The notes beneath the pieces are model-generated. The model made no database searches, had not been told where the DNA came from, and was given only the letters and a program-made list of their open reading frames with translations. From an uncultured Lachnospiraceae bacterium (lineage in GTDB: Bacteria > Bacillota > Clostridia > Lachnospirales > Lachnospiraceae), in assembly GCA_910579805.1 (NCBI GenBank), contig CAJTWM010000012.1, positions 40,394-104,393 of the forward strand: a stretch of 64,000 nt of DNA, in the 5' to 3' direction. Every line of letters begins with the position of its first letter. Position 1 is the stretch's first letter. Of the stretch, positions 1 to 8,510 are shown piece after piece. The position numbers and the translations under genes were made by a program.

Positions 1-447
1 GAAGTAACTAAATACTTGACATGGCCCACACATTCCAATGTTGATATTACTAAATTGGTAATCGATAGTTGGGTCAACTCCTATTCCGACGAAAAATATT
101 ATCAATGGGCAATCGTTTTAAAAGAAAACGGCGACGAGCCTATTGGTTCTATCAGCGCAGTTCATATGAATGAGGATATTTCCATGGTTCATATTGGATA
201 TTGTATCGGAAGAAACTGGTGGCATCAGGGTATCACTTCCGAAGCATTGAAAACAGTGATGGATTTCTTCTTTGAAGAAACAGACGCCAATCGCATTGAA
301 GCGCAGCACGATCCAAGAAATCTTAACTCGGGTAAAGTAATGGAAAAATGCGGCATGAAATACGAAGGAACGCTGCGGGCAGCCTGCCGAAGCAATCAGG
401 GTATCCATGACGCCTGTTATTATGCATTATTAAAGTCTGAACGATAA
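1..447 (+). CDS. GNAT family N-acetyltransferase (RimJ/RimL type), 5' end outside window
   Basis: The reading frame is open from base 1 (E-V-T-K-Y-L-T-W), so the true start lies left of the window; a TTG at 16 is not a plausible start because the codons before it already match the family. The visible part shows the GNAT core: a strand ending in IGSISAV, the acetyl-CoA loop region around GRNWWHQGITSEAL, then the family-typical segment N-SGKVMEKCGMKYEGTLR near the C terminus. Members of this class acetylate protein N termini or small amines using acetyl-CoA; the substrate cannot be told. It points away from the minus-strand block that follows. Confidence 0.85.
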   Translation, partial: EVTKYLTWPTHSNVDITKLVIDSWVNSYSDEKYYQWAIVLKENGDEPIGSISAVHMNEDISMVHIGYCIGRNWWHQGITSEALKTVMDFFFEETDANRIEAQHDPRNLNSGKVMEKCGMKYEGTLRAACRSNQGIHDACYYALLKSER

Positions 448-462
448 TTTCAAAATGATGAA

Positions 463-511
463 GTAAAAAATCCTTTTAATGGAATCTTTATATTACTCCA
501 TTAAAAGGATT
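463..511. terminator. perfect 15-bp inverted repeat, probable terminator
   Basis: AATCCTTTTAATGGA at 469-483 is repeated exactly inverted at 497-511, with a 13-nt loop. Six A residues precede it on the plus strand, which give a T-run if read on the minus strand. It lies just after the GNAT stop and could end that transcript, although the T-tract favours minus-strand termination. Confidence 0.5.
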
Positions 512-744
512 AAATTTAGCTAAAAAATAGAAGTTATCAAAACACCAAAACTCATAGTTCTTCTTTCAGCAGCGAATACATTTTCATGTACGGATCATAT
601 CCCAACTCTGCCGTCTGTCAGATTATTCTGCACCCTTTTATTGGAAAGGGCCGCCGCCGGATCTGCCGCATCCGTTCATTTCCATTTTCTTATTTTACAG
701 ATTATTTCTCCGACTCCTGATAAAGTTTCCTTTTACCGTTGTAT

Positions 745-790
745 TTTATAAAGGGCCCTACACTGACTACTTAGTGTAACAGGCCCCTTA
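745..790 (-). terminator. terminator after chemoreceptor gene
   Basis: On the minus strand AAGGGGCC and the partner GGGCCCTT flank an inner TTACACT/AGTGTA stem, followed by TTTATAAAAT. It sits about 30 bases after the stop of the chemoreceptor gene and is well placed to end that transcript. Confidence 0.65.
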
Positions 791-819
791 CTGATTCATT
801 ATTTGAAATTTACAAAAGC

Positions 820-2532
820 TTATATTTTAAACTGTGCCACAAGCTCTTTCACTTTATCCGCAACGGTATGTAATTCATTTGCCTCCTGAGACAGTTCTTC
901 CATCATTGCATTCAGCTCTTGCACGGAAGCATTGGTTTCTTCTGTTGCCGCCGCATTTTCCTGCGAAATCGCGGAAAGGCTTTGGATTCCTCCTGAGATC
1001 TCCGTACTTGCTTCTTTAATGTTATCCGCCCTGCCGTTGATCTTATTGATCTCCGTAAGAGAACTATTGATACCGTCTACTACTTTACCGATCGTATCGC
1101 GGGTCTCTATTGTTCTCTCGTCCTGCTCCGCCATGATAACGTTAACTTCTTTCATCGTCTCCACTGTCTTTTCTGACTCATGGATCAAAGTACCAATGAT
1201 CTCCATGATCTCTCTTGCAGAACCGTTAGACTGCTCAGCCAGCTTTTGAATGGAATCCGCTACAACGGCAAATCCTCTTCCGTGTTCTCCTGCCCTTGCC
1301 GCTTCGATAGATGCATTTAATGCTAACAGATTCGTCTCTTCGGCAATAGACGTAATCACTTCGGCTGCCTGACTGATCGCTTTTACAGATTCGTTGGTCT
1401 CTTCCGTCTGCTTGGTGATCCTCTTGACCGCTTCTCCGGTATCCTGACTGGCCTTTGATAATTCGTTCAAAGTCTTTGTCGCTTCTTCTCCGGAACGTCC
1501 CATGTCTTCCGCCTGTCTTGTCAGTTCTCCGATATTCTCCACAATACCGTCGATCATCTGCTGAACGTCTTCAATATGCCGTGCTGCCGCTTCGGTCTCT
1601 TCCGCCTGTGAATTTGCGCCCTTGGCTACATCCTCAATCGCAAGGCTGACCTCTCCGGTAGACTGACAGCTTTGTACGGACATTTCATTCATACTGCCTG
1701 CATACTGATTTACACGGGAAACTTCTCCAATGATCTCCTCGATCATTTGACGGAGCGTCAGGCATAAACGCTCTGCGCTTCTTACGATCTCACCGATCTC
1801 ATCGGAACGTTTGCATGCTTTTTTATCAAAAGCTACAACCAAATTTCCATTGGTCATTTCCGTAATCGCCATAGTCGCGCTCTTAACGGCTTTTGCCATT
1901 CCGGCTGCAAAAAAGACTATGATGCCGAGCGCCAGAAGAAGCATGATAATGGCTGCAACAGCAATCGCAGAAAGGTTGGAACTGATTATCGCCTCTATAC
2001 TTGCACTTGGAGCGCCTACAAATATCATACCACAGACCGTTCCATCCGGATTGTTGAGCGGTGAGTAATAGGCATAGTAATTGCTGCCATTGATCTGCAG
2101 ATTGGTATCAAAATAAGTTTCTCCTCCCAAAACTTTATTCGCTACCTTTTCATTTGCTTTTGTCCCGATCACCCTCTCGCCATTCTCGTCCTTTAATGTA
2201 GTCATGATCCGGGTATCGCCGTAGAATATAGTAAGCTCTACGCTTTCGTGTTCTTTTACGGTGTCAAGGGCACCCATAAGAAAAGTCAGATCCAAACGCC
2301 CTTTCTGTAAAGATCCCGCCTCGCTTAAAGAAAATTCGCCGCTGTATGCCGACTCTAAAAGGTTCTCCAGCATACTTGCCGTTTTTGCAAGTCCGCTCTT
2401 ATTTTCCGCCTCCAACGATTTCTCCAATGTGGTGAGCGATATGACTAACAATACCAGCATACCGATCAAAAGCGGCACGCCTCCCATAGCTATCATTCGT
2501 ACGACAAAATTAAACTTTACGCCGTTTTTCAT
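820..2532 (-). CDS. methyl-accepting chemotaxis protein
   Basis: Transmembrane chemoreceptor of 570 residues that senses a ligand outside the cell and controls CheA activity. Order of parts: a short cytoplasmic N terminus, a membrane helix at about 13-33, an extracellular single-Cache type domain to about 178 (with the YFDTNLQINGSNYYAYYSPL stretch typical of that fold), a second helix, a HAMP linker, and a long coiled-coil signalling domain. The conserved hairpin tip EETNLLALNASIEAARAGE lies near residues 395-415 and includes the RGFAVVA segment just after. The ATG follows GGGAG/AAGG at proper distance. It lies 37 bases after argS on the same strand, so it may be cotranscribed with it. The ligand cannot be predicted. 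Confidence 0.93.
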   Translation of the reverse strand: MKNGVKFNFVVRMIAMGGVPLLIGMLVLLVISLTTLEKSLEAENKSGLAKTASMLENLLESAYSGEFSLSEAGSLQKGRLDLTFLMGALDTVKEHESVELTIFYGDTRIMTTLKDENGERVIGTKANEKVANKVLGGETYFDTNLQINGSNYYAYYSPLNNPDGTVCGMIFVGAPSASIEAIISSNLSAIAVAAIIMLLLALGIIVFFAAGMAKAVKSATMAITEMTNGNLVVAFDKKACKRSDEIGEIVRSAERLCLTLRQMIEEIIGEVSRVNQYAGSMNEMSVQSCQSTGEVSLAIEDVAKGANSQAEETEAAARHIEDVQQMIDGIVENIGELTRQAEDMGRSGEEATKTLNELSKASQDTGEAVKRITKQTEETNESVKAISQAAEVITSIAEETNLLALNASIEAARAGEHGRGFAVVADSIQKLAEQSNGSAREIMEIIGTLIHESEKTVETMKEVNVIMAEQDERTIETRDTIGKVVDGINSSLTEINKINGRADNIKEASTEISGGIQSLSAISQENAAATEETNASVQELNAMMEELSQEANELHTVADKVKELVAQFKI

Positions 2533-2569
2533 TGTACCTTACTCCCTCTCTTCGTTTTTTGTCATTTGT

Positions 2570-4351
2570 TTACATTCTTTCCGGCGCTGAAAATCCCAGT
2601 AATTCAATACAGGTCTCTAAAATCTCTTTCGCCAAAACGAGAAGCGCGATCCAACCGGCTTGTTTTTGCGGATCTTCCTCCGAAAGGATTTTCGTTTCGT
2701 GATAAAACCTGTTAAAAGCATTGGCGATCTCATAAATGTATGCACATAATTTATGAGGCGCCGCCTCTTCTGCCGCACTCTGCATCACGGCGTTGAACTT
2801 GGCAATCTCCAGCATCAACGCTTTCTCCGGCTCGCCGGCCGCATCCTGCAGCGCTGCATCCTCCAACGCTTTTCCCTGCTCCTGATACTTATTCAGAATC
2901 GACTTGATCCTGACGACCGTATACAATATATAAGGTCCCGTATCGCCTTCAAAAGATGTAAACCTGTCTATATCAAAAATATAATCCTTCGAGGCCTGAT
3001 TAGACAGATCCCCGTATTTGATCGCAGCCAACGCAACAATCCGGGAAATTTCTGCCGCCTCCTTCTCCTCAATCTCATATTTTTTTGATTCGCTGTTTTC
3101 TTTGATCTTACGGAGCATCTCTTCATTGATCTCCGCGATCAGGTTTTCCAGTCTCGGTACCCCACCCTGCCTTGTTTTATAAGGTTTGCCGTCTTTACCG
3201 TTCATGGTCCCGAAACCAATATGGATCAGTTTGGTATCGTCGTTTACTAATTTTGTCTTTCTTGCGCAGCGGAATACCTGCTCAAAATATAATTCCTGTC
3301 TTTTATCCGTAAGGTAAATCAGCCTATCCGGTTCATATGTCTTCATCCTGTCCATGATGGTCGCAAGATCTGTAGTATGATATAACGCAGCCCCGTCTGA
3401 TTTTAAAATCATACAGGGAGGGATTTCTTTCGTATCCGTTTCTTCCTTTACATCGACGACTAAAGCCCCTTCGCTGATCTTTGCATACCCTTCTTCTTTC
3501 ATATACCGGACCATACCGGGAATCAGGTCATGTACGTCGGACTCCCCTTTCCACAGATCAAACTCCACGTTCAGATTTTGATAGTTCTTCTTAAGATCCT
3601 CTACGGATACATCCAGAATATGTTTCCATAATGCCCGGTATCCCCTCACGCCGCTCTGCAGCTTAAAGGTCGCGTTCATAGCGGCTTCTTTATAGGCGGC
3701 ATCCTCTTTTGACTTTCCGCTGGCCGTCGGATAGATCTCTTCCAGCTCGGAAATCGTAAACGGCGGTTCCTTTGGATATTCGCCTTCGAACCCTTCGTCA
3801 AAATAAATCAGACCGGGCTGCCTTTCCTTTAATTCCGTGATGATCAGTCCCATAGGCAGTCCCCAATCGCCAAGATGGATATCTCCGATTACTTCATGCC
3901 CTGAAAAACGGCAGATCCTTTTAATGCTCTCTCCGATAATAGCCGACCGCAGATGCCCTACATGAAGCGGCTTCGCCACATTAGGCCCGCCGTAATCAAC
4001 AATGATCTTCTCCGGTTTTTCCGGCATATCAAGGCCAAATTTATCCTCTTTTCGCATCTTCGTCAAATAAGCCGTTATAAATTCCGGTTTGATCTTTAAA
4101 TTCAGAAACCCCGGCGCTATTGCAGTGACTTCAGAAAACACCTGCGTTCTGTCAAGCTTCTGTGCCACTTCGTCTGCAATCATGATCGGCGCTTTTTTAT
4201 ATTTTTTAGCGCCTGCCATAGCGCCGTTACACTGAAATTCACACAGATCCGGACGATTTGACAAAGTCACCCTGCCAAGCTCCCTGTCGTATCCTGCTTG
4301 TTCAAATGCCTGCTGCATCTCTTCCGAAATCATATCTAAAATCTTATCCAT
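2570..4351 (-). CDS. argS: arginyl-tRNA synthetase
   Basis: Class I aminoacyl-tRNA synthetase charging tRNA-Arg with arginine; cytoplasmic and essential. The N-terminal Arg-tRNA-synthetase additional domain is followed by the signature GGPNVAKPLHVGHLRSA near residues 118-135, which contains the HIGH-equivalent HVGH. The KMSKS-equivalent loop is around GKPYKTRQGG, and the DALR anticodon-binding domain lies at the end. The length of 593 is normal for the longer bacterial subtype. The ribosome binding site (AAAGG) is rather far from the ATG. I looked for a T-box leader in the 200 bases upstream and saw none. Confidence 0.95.
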   Translation of the reverse strand: MDKILDMISEEMQQAFEQAGYDRELGRVTLSNRPDLCEFQCNGAMAGAKKYKKAPIMIADEVAQKLDRTQVFSEVTAIAPGFLNLKIKPEFITAYLTKMRKEDKFGLDMPEKPEKIIVDYGGPNVAKPLHVGHLRSAIIGESIKRICRFSGHEVIGDIHLGDWGLPMGLIITELKERQPGLIYFDEGFEGEYPKEPPFTISELEEIYPTASGKSKEDAAYKEAAMNATFKLQSGVRGYRALWKHILDVSVEDLKKNYQNLNVEFDLWKGESDVHDLIPGMVRYMKEEGYAKISEGALVVDVKEETDTKEIPPCMILKSDGAALYHTTDLATIMDRMKTYEPDRLIYLTDKRQELYFEQVFRCARKTKLVNDDTKLIHIGFGTMNGKDGKPYKTRQGGVPRLENLIAEINEEMLRKIKENSESKKYEIEEKEAAEISRIVALAAIKYGDLSNQASKDYIFDIDRFTSFEGDTGPYILYTVVRIKSILNKYQEQGKALEDAALQDAAGEPEKALMLEIAKFNAVMQSAAEEAAPHKLCAYIYEIANAFNRFYHETKILSEEDPQKQAGWIALLVLAKEILETCIELLGFSAPERM

Positions 4352-4556
4352 AATTAAGTCTAAACCTTTCCTGATACACAGTCTTTATCCTCTGATAGTA
4401 TAAAGAACTAATTTATTGTAACATACAATTTTACCCCAATCAACGCAATTTTTGCAATTTTACAGAATTAGGAATTAAGATTCTCCCGATTGGGTTCTAA
4501 ATCACCCTATCGCCTCCGCTTAAAAAAAACCGGTTTTTCTCTTCTTTTCCCCTTTT
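4352..4556. other. argS upstream region
   Basis: This is the 205-base gap between queH and argS. On the minus strand there is a TATACT hexamer near 4396-4401 that may be the argS -10 box, but no convincing -35 at 16-18 bp. The part near queH is AT-rich. No T-box motif or riboswitch was recognised. Confidence 0.3.
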
Positions 4557-5210
4557 TTACTCTTGCCTGAGGGAATAAACGCACCCGCAGTAGTTTTGAC
4601 GATACAGTCCGAATTCCTTGGACAATTCAATGGAACGTTTGTACCCGTCGCGTTTTTTAAAGTCAGACACCAGCCATCTGACCCCGTATTCTTTTTCCAG
4701 CATTTCTCCAATCTCGTTTAATTTTTTTGCATTTTTTAAAGGACTGATAGAAAGCGTCGTTGTAAAATAGTCAAAATTTCCTGCCGCCGCTTCTTGGGCC
4801 GTCTTCCTAAGCCGCATTTCATAGCAGGCAAAACAGCGTTCCCCGCCTTCCGGACATTCTTCCAGCCCCTTTACCGTTTCAAAAAATTTTTCCGGCTCAT
4901 ACTTTCCTTCCTGAATCTCTATCGGATAACCGCTTTCTTTGCCCTGCGCCGGTATTCCTTCCTGTACCTGCTCATTATAAGCCTCTATCAGTTTTTTCTG
5001 TTCCTCCACTCTTTTTTGATACTCCGGTTCCAAAGAAATATTCGGATTATAATAAAAGACCGTGACCCGGAAATAATGTCTCAGATATTCCAATACATAA
5101 CTGCTGCAGGGTGCGCAGCAGCTATGCAGAAAAAGCTTCTTCGCCGTTTTTTTCTCCAGATCCTTCAACAATTTATCCAATTCCTTTTGATAATTTCTCA
5201 CCGTATTCAT
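4557..5210 (-). CDS. queH: epoxyqueuosine reductase QueH
   Basis: QueH (formerly DUF208) performs the last step of queuosine synthesis, reducing epoxyqueuosine in tRNA to queuosine without cobalamin. The Cys motifs are visible: HSCCAPCS near residues 28-35, CFACYEMR near 115-122 and the C-terminal CGCVYS. These fit the iron-sulfur/metal-binding residues known for the family. The reading frame is open upstream to 5270, but the start at 5210 is chosen because AGGGGG stands 7 bases before it, and it gives 217 residues, normal for the family. It lies downstream of carB on the same strand, beyond a hairpin. Confidence 0.93.
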   Translation of the reverse strand: MNTVRNYQKELDKLLKDLEKKTAKKLFLHSCCAPCSSYVLEYLRHYFRVTVFYYNPNISLEPEYQKRVEEQKKLIEAYNEQVQEGIPAQGKESGYPIEIQEGKYEPEKFFETVKGLEECPEGGERCFACYEMRLRKTAQEAAAGNFDYFTTTLSISPLKNAKKLNEIGEMLEKEYGVRWLVSDFKKRDGYKRSIELSKEFGLYRQNYCGCVYSLRQE

Positions 5211-5239
5211 TTTATACCCCCTGCGCGCTTTCCGCAAAA

Positions 5240-5280
5240 TGTCTAATGACCGGAAATGAGTTTTCCCCACTTCCGGTCAC
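5240..5280 (-). terminator. hairpin between carB and queH
   Basis: TGACCGGAAATGAG at 5247-5260 pairs with the inverted copy at 5266-5279 (two G-U pairs on the minus strand) around a short A-rich loop. It follows the carB stop. No long T-run follows, so it may attenuate rather than fully end transcription into queH. Confidence 0.5.
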
Positions 5281-5299
5281 CCGTTCTCTGATAAAAATG

Positions 5300-8200
5300 T
5301 TATCTCGTTGCGATCGCCGCAATATCCACCAAGGTCAGATCTTCCTGTTTTTCCGCATTTTCCAAGCTTGTCACAAGCGCTCTGGCAGTATCCATAGCGG
5401 TAATGCAGTTCACTCCGGTTTCGATTGCTGTTCTTCTGATCAAAAAGCCGTCCCTTGACTTGTCCCGTCCCTGTGTGGGCGTATCGATCACAAGGTCGAT
5501 CCTGTGTCCGAGGATCAGATCCATAACGGTCGGCGATTCCTGCTGTATCTTATTGACTTTACGCGCCCTGATCCCTGCATCTTTCAAAACTGCCGCCGTA
5601 CTCCTTGTGGCATAAATAGTATAGCCTAACTTTTCGAATCTGCGCCCGATCTCCACCGCTTCTCCTTTATCCGCATCCTTTACCGTAATGATCATCTGCT
5701 TATGCCTCGGAAGGTCGATACCCGCCCCTAAAAAGGCCTTATAAAGCGCCTCATTAAAGGTTTTCGCAATCCCCAGACACTCTCCCGTAGACTTCATTTC
5801 AGGCCCAAGGCTGATTTCCGCCCCACGGATCTTTTCAAAGGAAAATACCGGCATTTTGATAGCCACATAATCTGCCTCCAGCTGGAGTCCCGGCTCATAT
5901 CCCAGTTCTTTTATCGTTTTTCCGATAATGACTTCAGTCGCAAGATCGACGATCGGAATTCCCGTCACCTTACTGATATAAGGCACCGTTCTGGAAGAAC
6001 GGGGATTGACTTCGATCACATACACATCTTCTCCTACCGCGATAAACTGAATGTTGATCAGGCCCTTTACATGAAGCGCTTTCGCCAGCCGTCTGGTATA
6101 TTCCCCTATCGTCTCTTTCACCTTTCCGCTGATCGTATGCGCCGGATAGACGGAAATGGAGTCCCCCGAATGGACGCCCGTCCTTTCAATATGTTCCATG
6201 ATGCCCGGTATCAGAATATCGTTTCCGTCGCATACCGCATCCACTTCCAGTTCTTTCCCCTGTAAATATTTATCTACGAGGATCGGATGATCCTGTGCGA
6301 TACGGTTGATGATCTCCATAAATTCTTCGATCTCCGCATCGGAAATGGCAATCTGCATTCCCTGTCCGCCAAGCACATAAGAGGGACGGACCAAAACCGG
6401 ATAACCAAGACGGTTTGCCACGGCTTTCGCCTCTTCGGCCGTATATACCGTTCCTCCCGCCGCACGGGGAATCCCGGTCTCTTCCAAAATCCGGTCAAAT
6501 AGCTCCCGGTCTTCCGCCGCATCCACATCCTCTGCCTTTGTACCCAGAATCGGAACGCCCATCTTCATCAGGCTCTCCGTCAGTTTGATTGCCGTCTGGC
6601 CGCCAAATTGTACGACGGCGCCGTCCGGTTTTTCGATATTGACGATATTTTCCACATCTTCCGGCGTCAAAGGTTCAAAATACAGTTTATCCGCAATGTC
6701 AAAATCCGTGCTTACCGTCTCCGGATTATTGTTGATGATGATCGTCTCGTATCCTGCCTTGGCAAATGCCCATGTGGCATGTACGGAACAATAATCAAAC
6801 TCGATTCCCTGTCCGATACGGATCGGCCCGGAGCCAAGCACCAATACTTTTTTCTTGTGTTCCGTCTTTACCGCCTCGCATTCACTGCCAAAACAGGAAT
6901 AATAATAGGGCGTGCTTGCTTCAAATTCTGCGGCGCAGGTATCTACCATTTTAAATGCAGCCGTAATGTCGTTTTCATAACGTAACTTCTTGATCTCTTC
7001 CTCTGTTTTGTTCGTCAGTCTTGCGATCACCTGATCCGGAAACTCGATCCGTTTCGCTTCTTTTAACAATTCTACCGTAAGCGGCCCTTTCTTCAGAGCC
7101 TGTTCCATCTCCACAAGAACCGCCAGTTTATCAATGAACCAATGATCGATCATAGTGATCTCATGGATCGCATCGTAATCCATTCCCTTACGGAGCGCTT
7201 CGGCAATGACATAGATCCGCTGGTCGTCCACACGCTTCAGCCGGTCTTTCAATTCTTCTATATTAAGCTCCGAAAAATCATAACTTAGCAGACAGTCCAC
7301 ATGCTGTTCCAAAGAACGGATCGCTTTCATAAGGGCGCCTTCAAAGTTCGTGCATATGCTCATTACCTCTCCGGTAGCCTTCATCTGTGTCGTCAACGTT
7401 CTTTTGGCGGTAATAAACTTATCAAAGGGAAGTCTGGGCAGCTTGACCACACAATAATCCAGCGTCGGTTCAAAACTCGCATAAGTCTTACCCGTTATCG
7501 CGTTTTTGATCTCATCCAGCGTATAACCTAACGCGATCTTTGCCGCCACCTTAGCGATCGGATAGCCGGTAGCCTTTGACGCAAGCGCAGAAGAACGGCT
7601 GACACGGGGATTTACCTCAATCACACAATATTCAAAACTGGTAGGATGCAGGGCAAACTGCACGTTACATCCTCCCGTGATTTCCAGTTCGCTGATGATA
7701 TTCAGCGCGGAACTGCGAAGCATCTGATATTCTTTATCGCTCAATGTCTGGGATGGCGCTACCACAATACTGTCTCCGGTATGTACGCCCACCGGATCGA
7801 TATTTTCCATATTACATACGGTAATGCAGTTCCCCGCACCGTCGCGCATCACCTCATATTCGATTTCTTTCCATCCGGCAATGCAGCGCTCAACCAGAAC
7901 CTGCCCCACTCTGGAAAGCCGCAGCCCGTTGGCAAGAATATCTTCCAGTTCCGTCTGATTATGGGCAATACCGCCGCCGGATCCTCCTAAGGTATAAGCC
8001 GGACGGAGTACCACCGGATAACCGATCTTTTTTGCAAAGTCTACGCCGTCTTCTATATTTTCCACAACGAGAGAAGCCGCACAGGGTTCTCCTATCTTTT
8101 CCATCGTCTCTTTAAAGACAAGACGGTCCTCCGCCTTTTTGATCGTCTTTGCCGTTGTGCCGAGAAGTTCCACGCCGTGGCTTTCCAAAAATCCGGATTC

Positions 8201-8509
8201 CGCCAGTTCCATGCCAAGATTCAGTCCCGCCTGCCCGCCAAGGGTCGGCAGTACGCTGTCCGGCTTTTCTTTCTCAATGATCTGTTCCAGTACTTTTAAC
8301 GTAAGCGGTTCGATATATACCTTATCCGCGATTTCTTTATCGGTCATGATCGTAGCAGGATTGGAATTGACCAATACGACCTCGATTCCTTCTTCTTTTA
8401 AAGAACGGCAGGCCTGCGTCCCCGCATAATCAAATTCCGCCGCCTGACCGATGACGATAGGGCCGGAGCCGATCACTAATACTTTTTTTACATTTGGATT
8501 CTTTGGCAT
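5300..8509 (-). CDS. carB: carbamoyl-phosphate synthase large subunit
   Basis: Makes carbamoyl phosphate from bicarbonate, ammonia and two ATP, for pyrimidine and arginine synthesis, with CarA supplying ammonia. The protein has the internal duplication of the family: two ATP-grasp halves, each opening with a Rossmann motif (VLVIGSGPIVIGQAAEFDY near residue 9, VLVLGSGPIRIGQGIEFDY near 550), then the C-terminal MGS-like regulatory domain from about 935 (MIITVKDADKGEAVEIGRRF). The start at 8509 is preceded by GGGAGGGAAGAT and gives 1069 residues, the usual length. The frame is open further upstream only because it overlaps carA. The carA stop TAA is separated from the carB ATG by one base, which suggests translational coupling. 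Confidence 0.97.
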   Translation of the reverse strand: MPKNPNVKKVLVIGSGPIVIGQAAEFDYAGTQACRSLKEEGIEVVLVNSNPATIMTDKEIADKVYIEPLTLKVLEQIIEKEKPDSVLPTLGGQAGLNLGMELAESGFLESHGVELLGTTAKTIKKAEDRLVFKETMEKIGEPCAASLVVENIEDGVDFAKKIGYPVVLRPAYTLGGSGGGIAHNQTELEDILANGLRLSRVGQVLVERCIAGWKEIEYEVMRDGAGNCITVCNMENIDPVGVHTGDSIVVAPSQTLSDKEYQMLRSSALNIISELEITGGCNVQFALHPTSFEYCVIEVNPRVSRSSALASKATGYPIAKVAAKIALGYTLDEIKNAITGKTYASFEPTLDYCVVKLPRLPFDKFITAKRTLTTQMKATGEVMSICTNFEGALMKAIRSLEQHVDCLLSYDFSELNIEELKDRLKRVDDQRIYVIAEALRKGMDYDAIHEITMIDHWFIDKLAVLVEMEQALKKGPLTVELLKEAKRIEFPDQVIARLTNKTEEEIKKLRYENDITAAFKMVDTCAAEFEASTPYYYSCFGSECEAVKTEHKKKVLVLGSGPIRIGQGIEFDYCSVHATWAFAKAGYETIIINNNPETVSTDFDIADKLYFEPLTPEDVENIVNIEKPDGAVVQFGGQTAIKLTESLMKMGVPILGTKAEDVDAAEDRELFDRILEETGIPRAAGGTVYTAEEAKAVANRLGYPVLVRPSYVLGGQGMQIAISDAEIEEFMEIINRIAQDHPILVDKYLQGKELEVDAVCDGNDILIPGIMEHIERTGVHSGDSISVYPAHTISGKVKETIGEYTRRLAKALHVKGLINIQFIAVGEDVYVIEVNPRSSRTVPYISKVTGIPIVDLATEVIIGKTIKELGYEPGLQLEADYVAIKMPVFSFEKIRGAEISLGPEMKSTGECLGIAKTFNEALYKAFLGAGIDLPRHKQMIITVKDADKGEAVEIGRRFEKLGYTIYATRSTAAVLKDAGIRARKVNKIQQESPTVMDLILGHRIDLVIDTPTQGRDKSRDGFLIRRTAIETGVNCITAMDTARALVTSLENAEKQEDLTLVDIAAIATR

Positions 8510-8510
8510 T

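Larger units (their letters stand above)
448..819. other. intergenic region, no intact gene
   Basis: This gap holds two hairpins, listed separately, between the GNAT gene and the convergent chemoreceptor gene. On the minus strand about 20 codons ending at a TGA near 555 read like the C terminus of a lost protein (ELGYDPYMKMYSLLKEEL), with an in-frame stop directly upstream. I treat this as a possible gene relic only. No promoter or RNA gene was recognised. Confidence 0.4.

Noticed and set aside
4352..4556. T-box riboswitch upstream of argS
   Set aside because: No T-box sequence, specifier loop or antiterminator/terminator pair was found.
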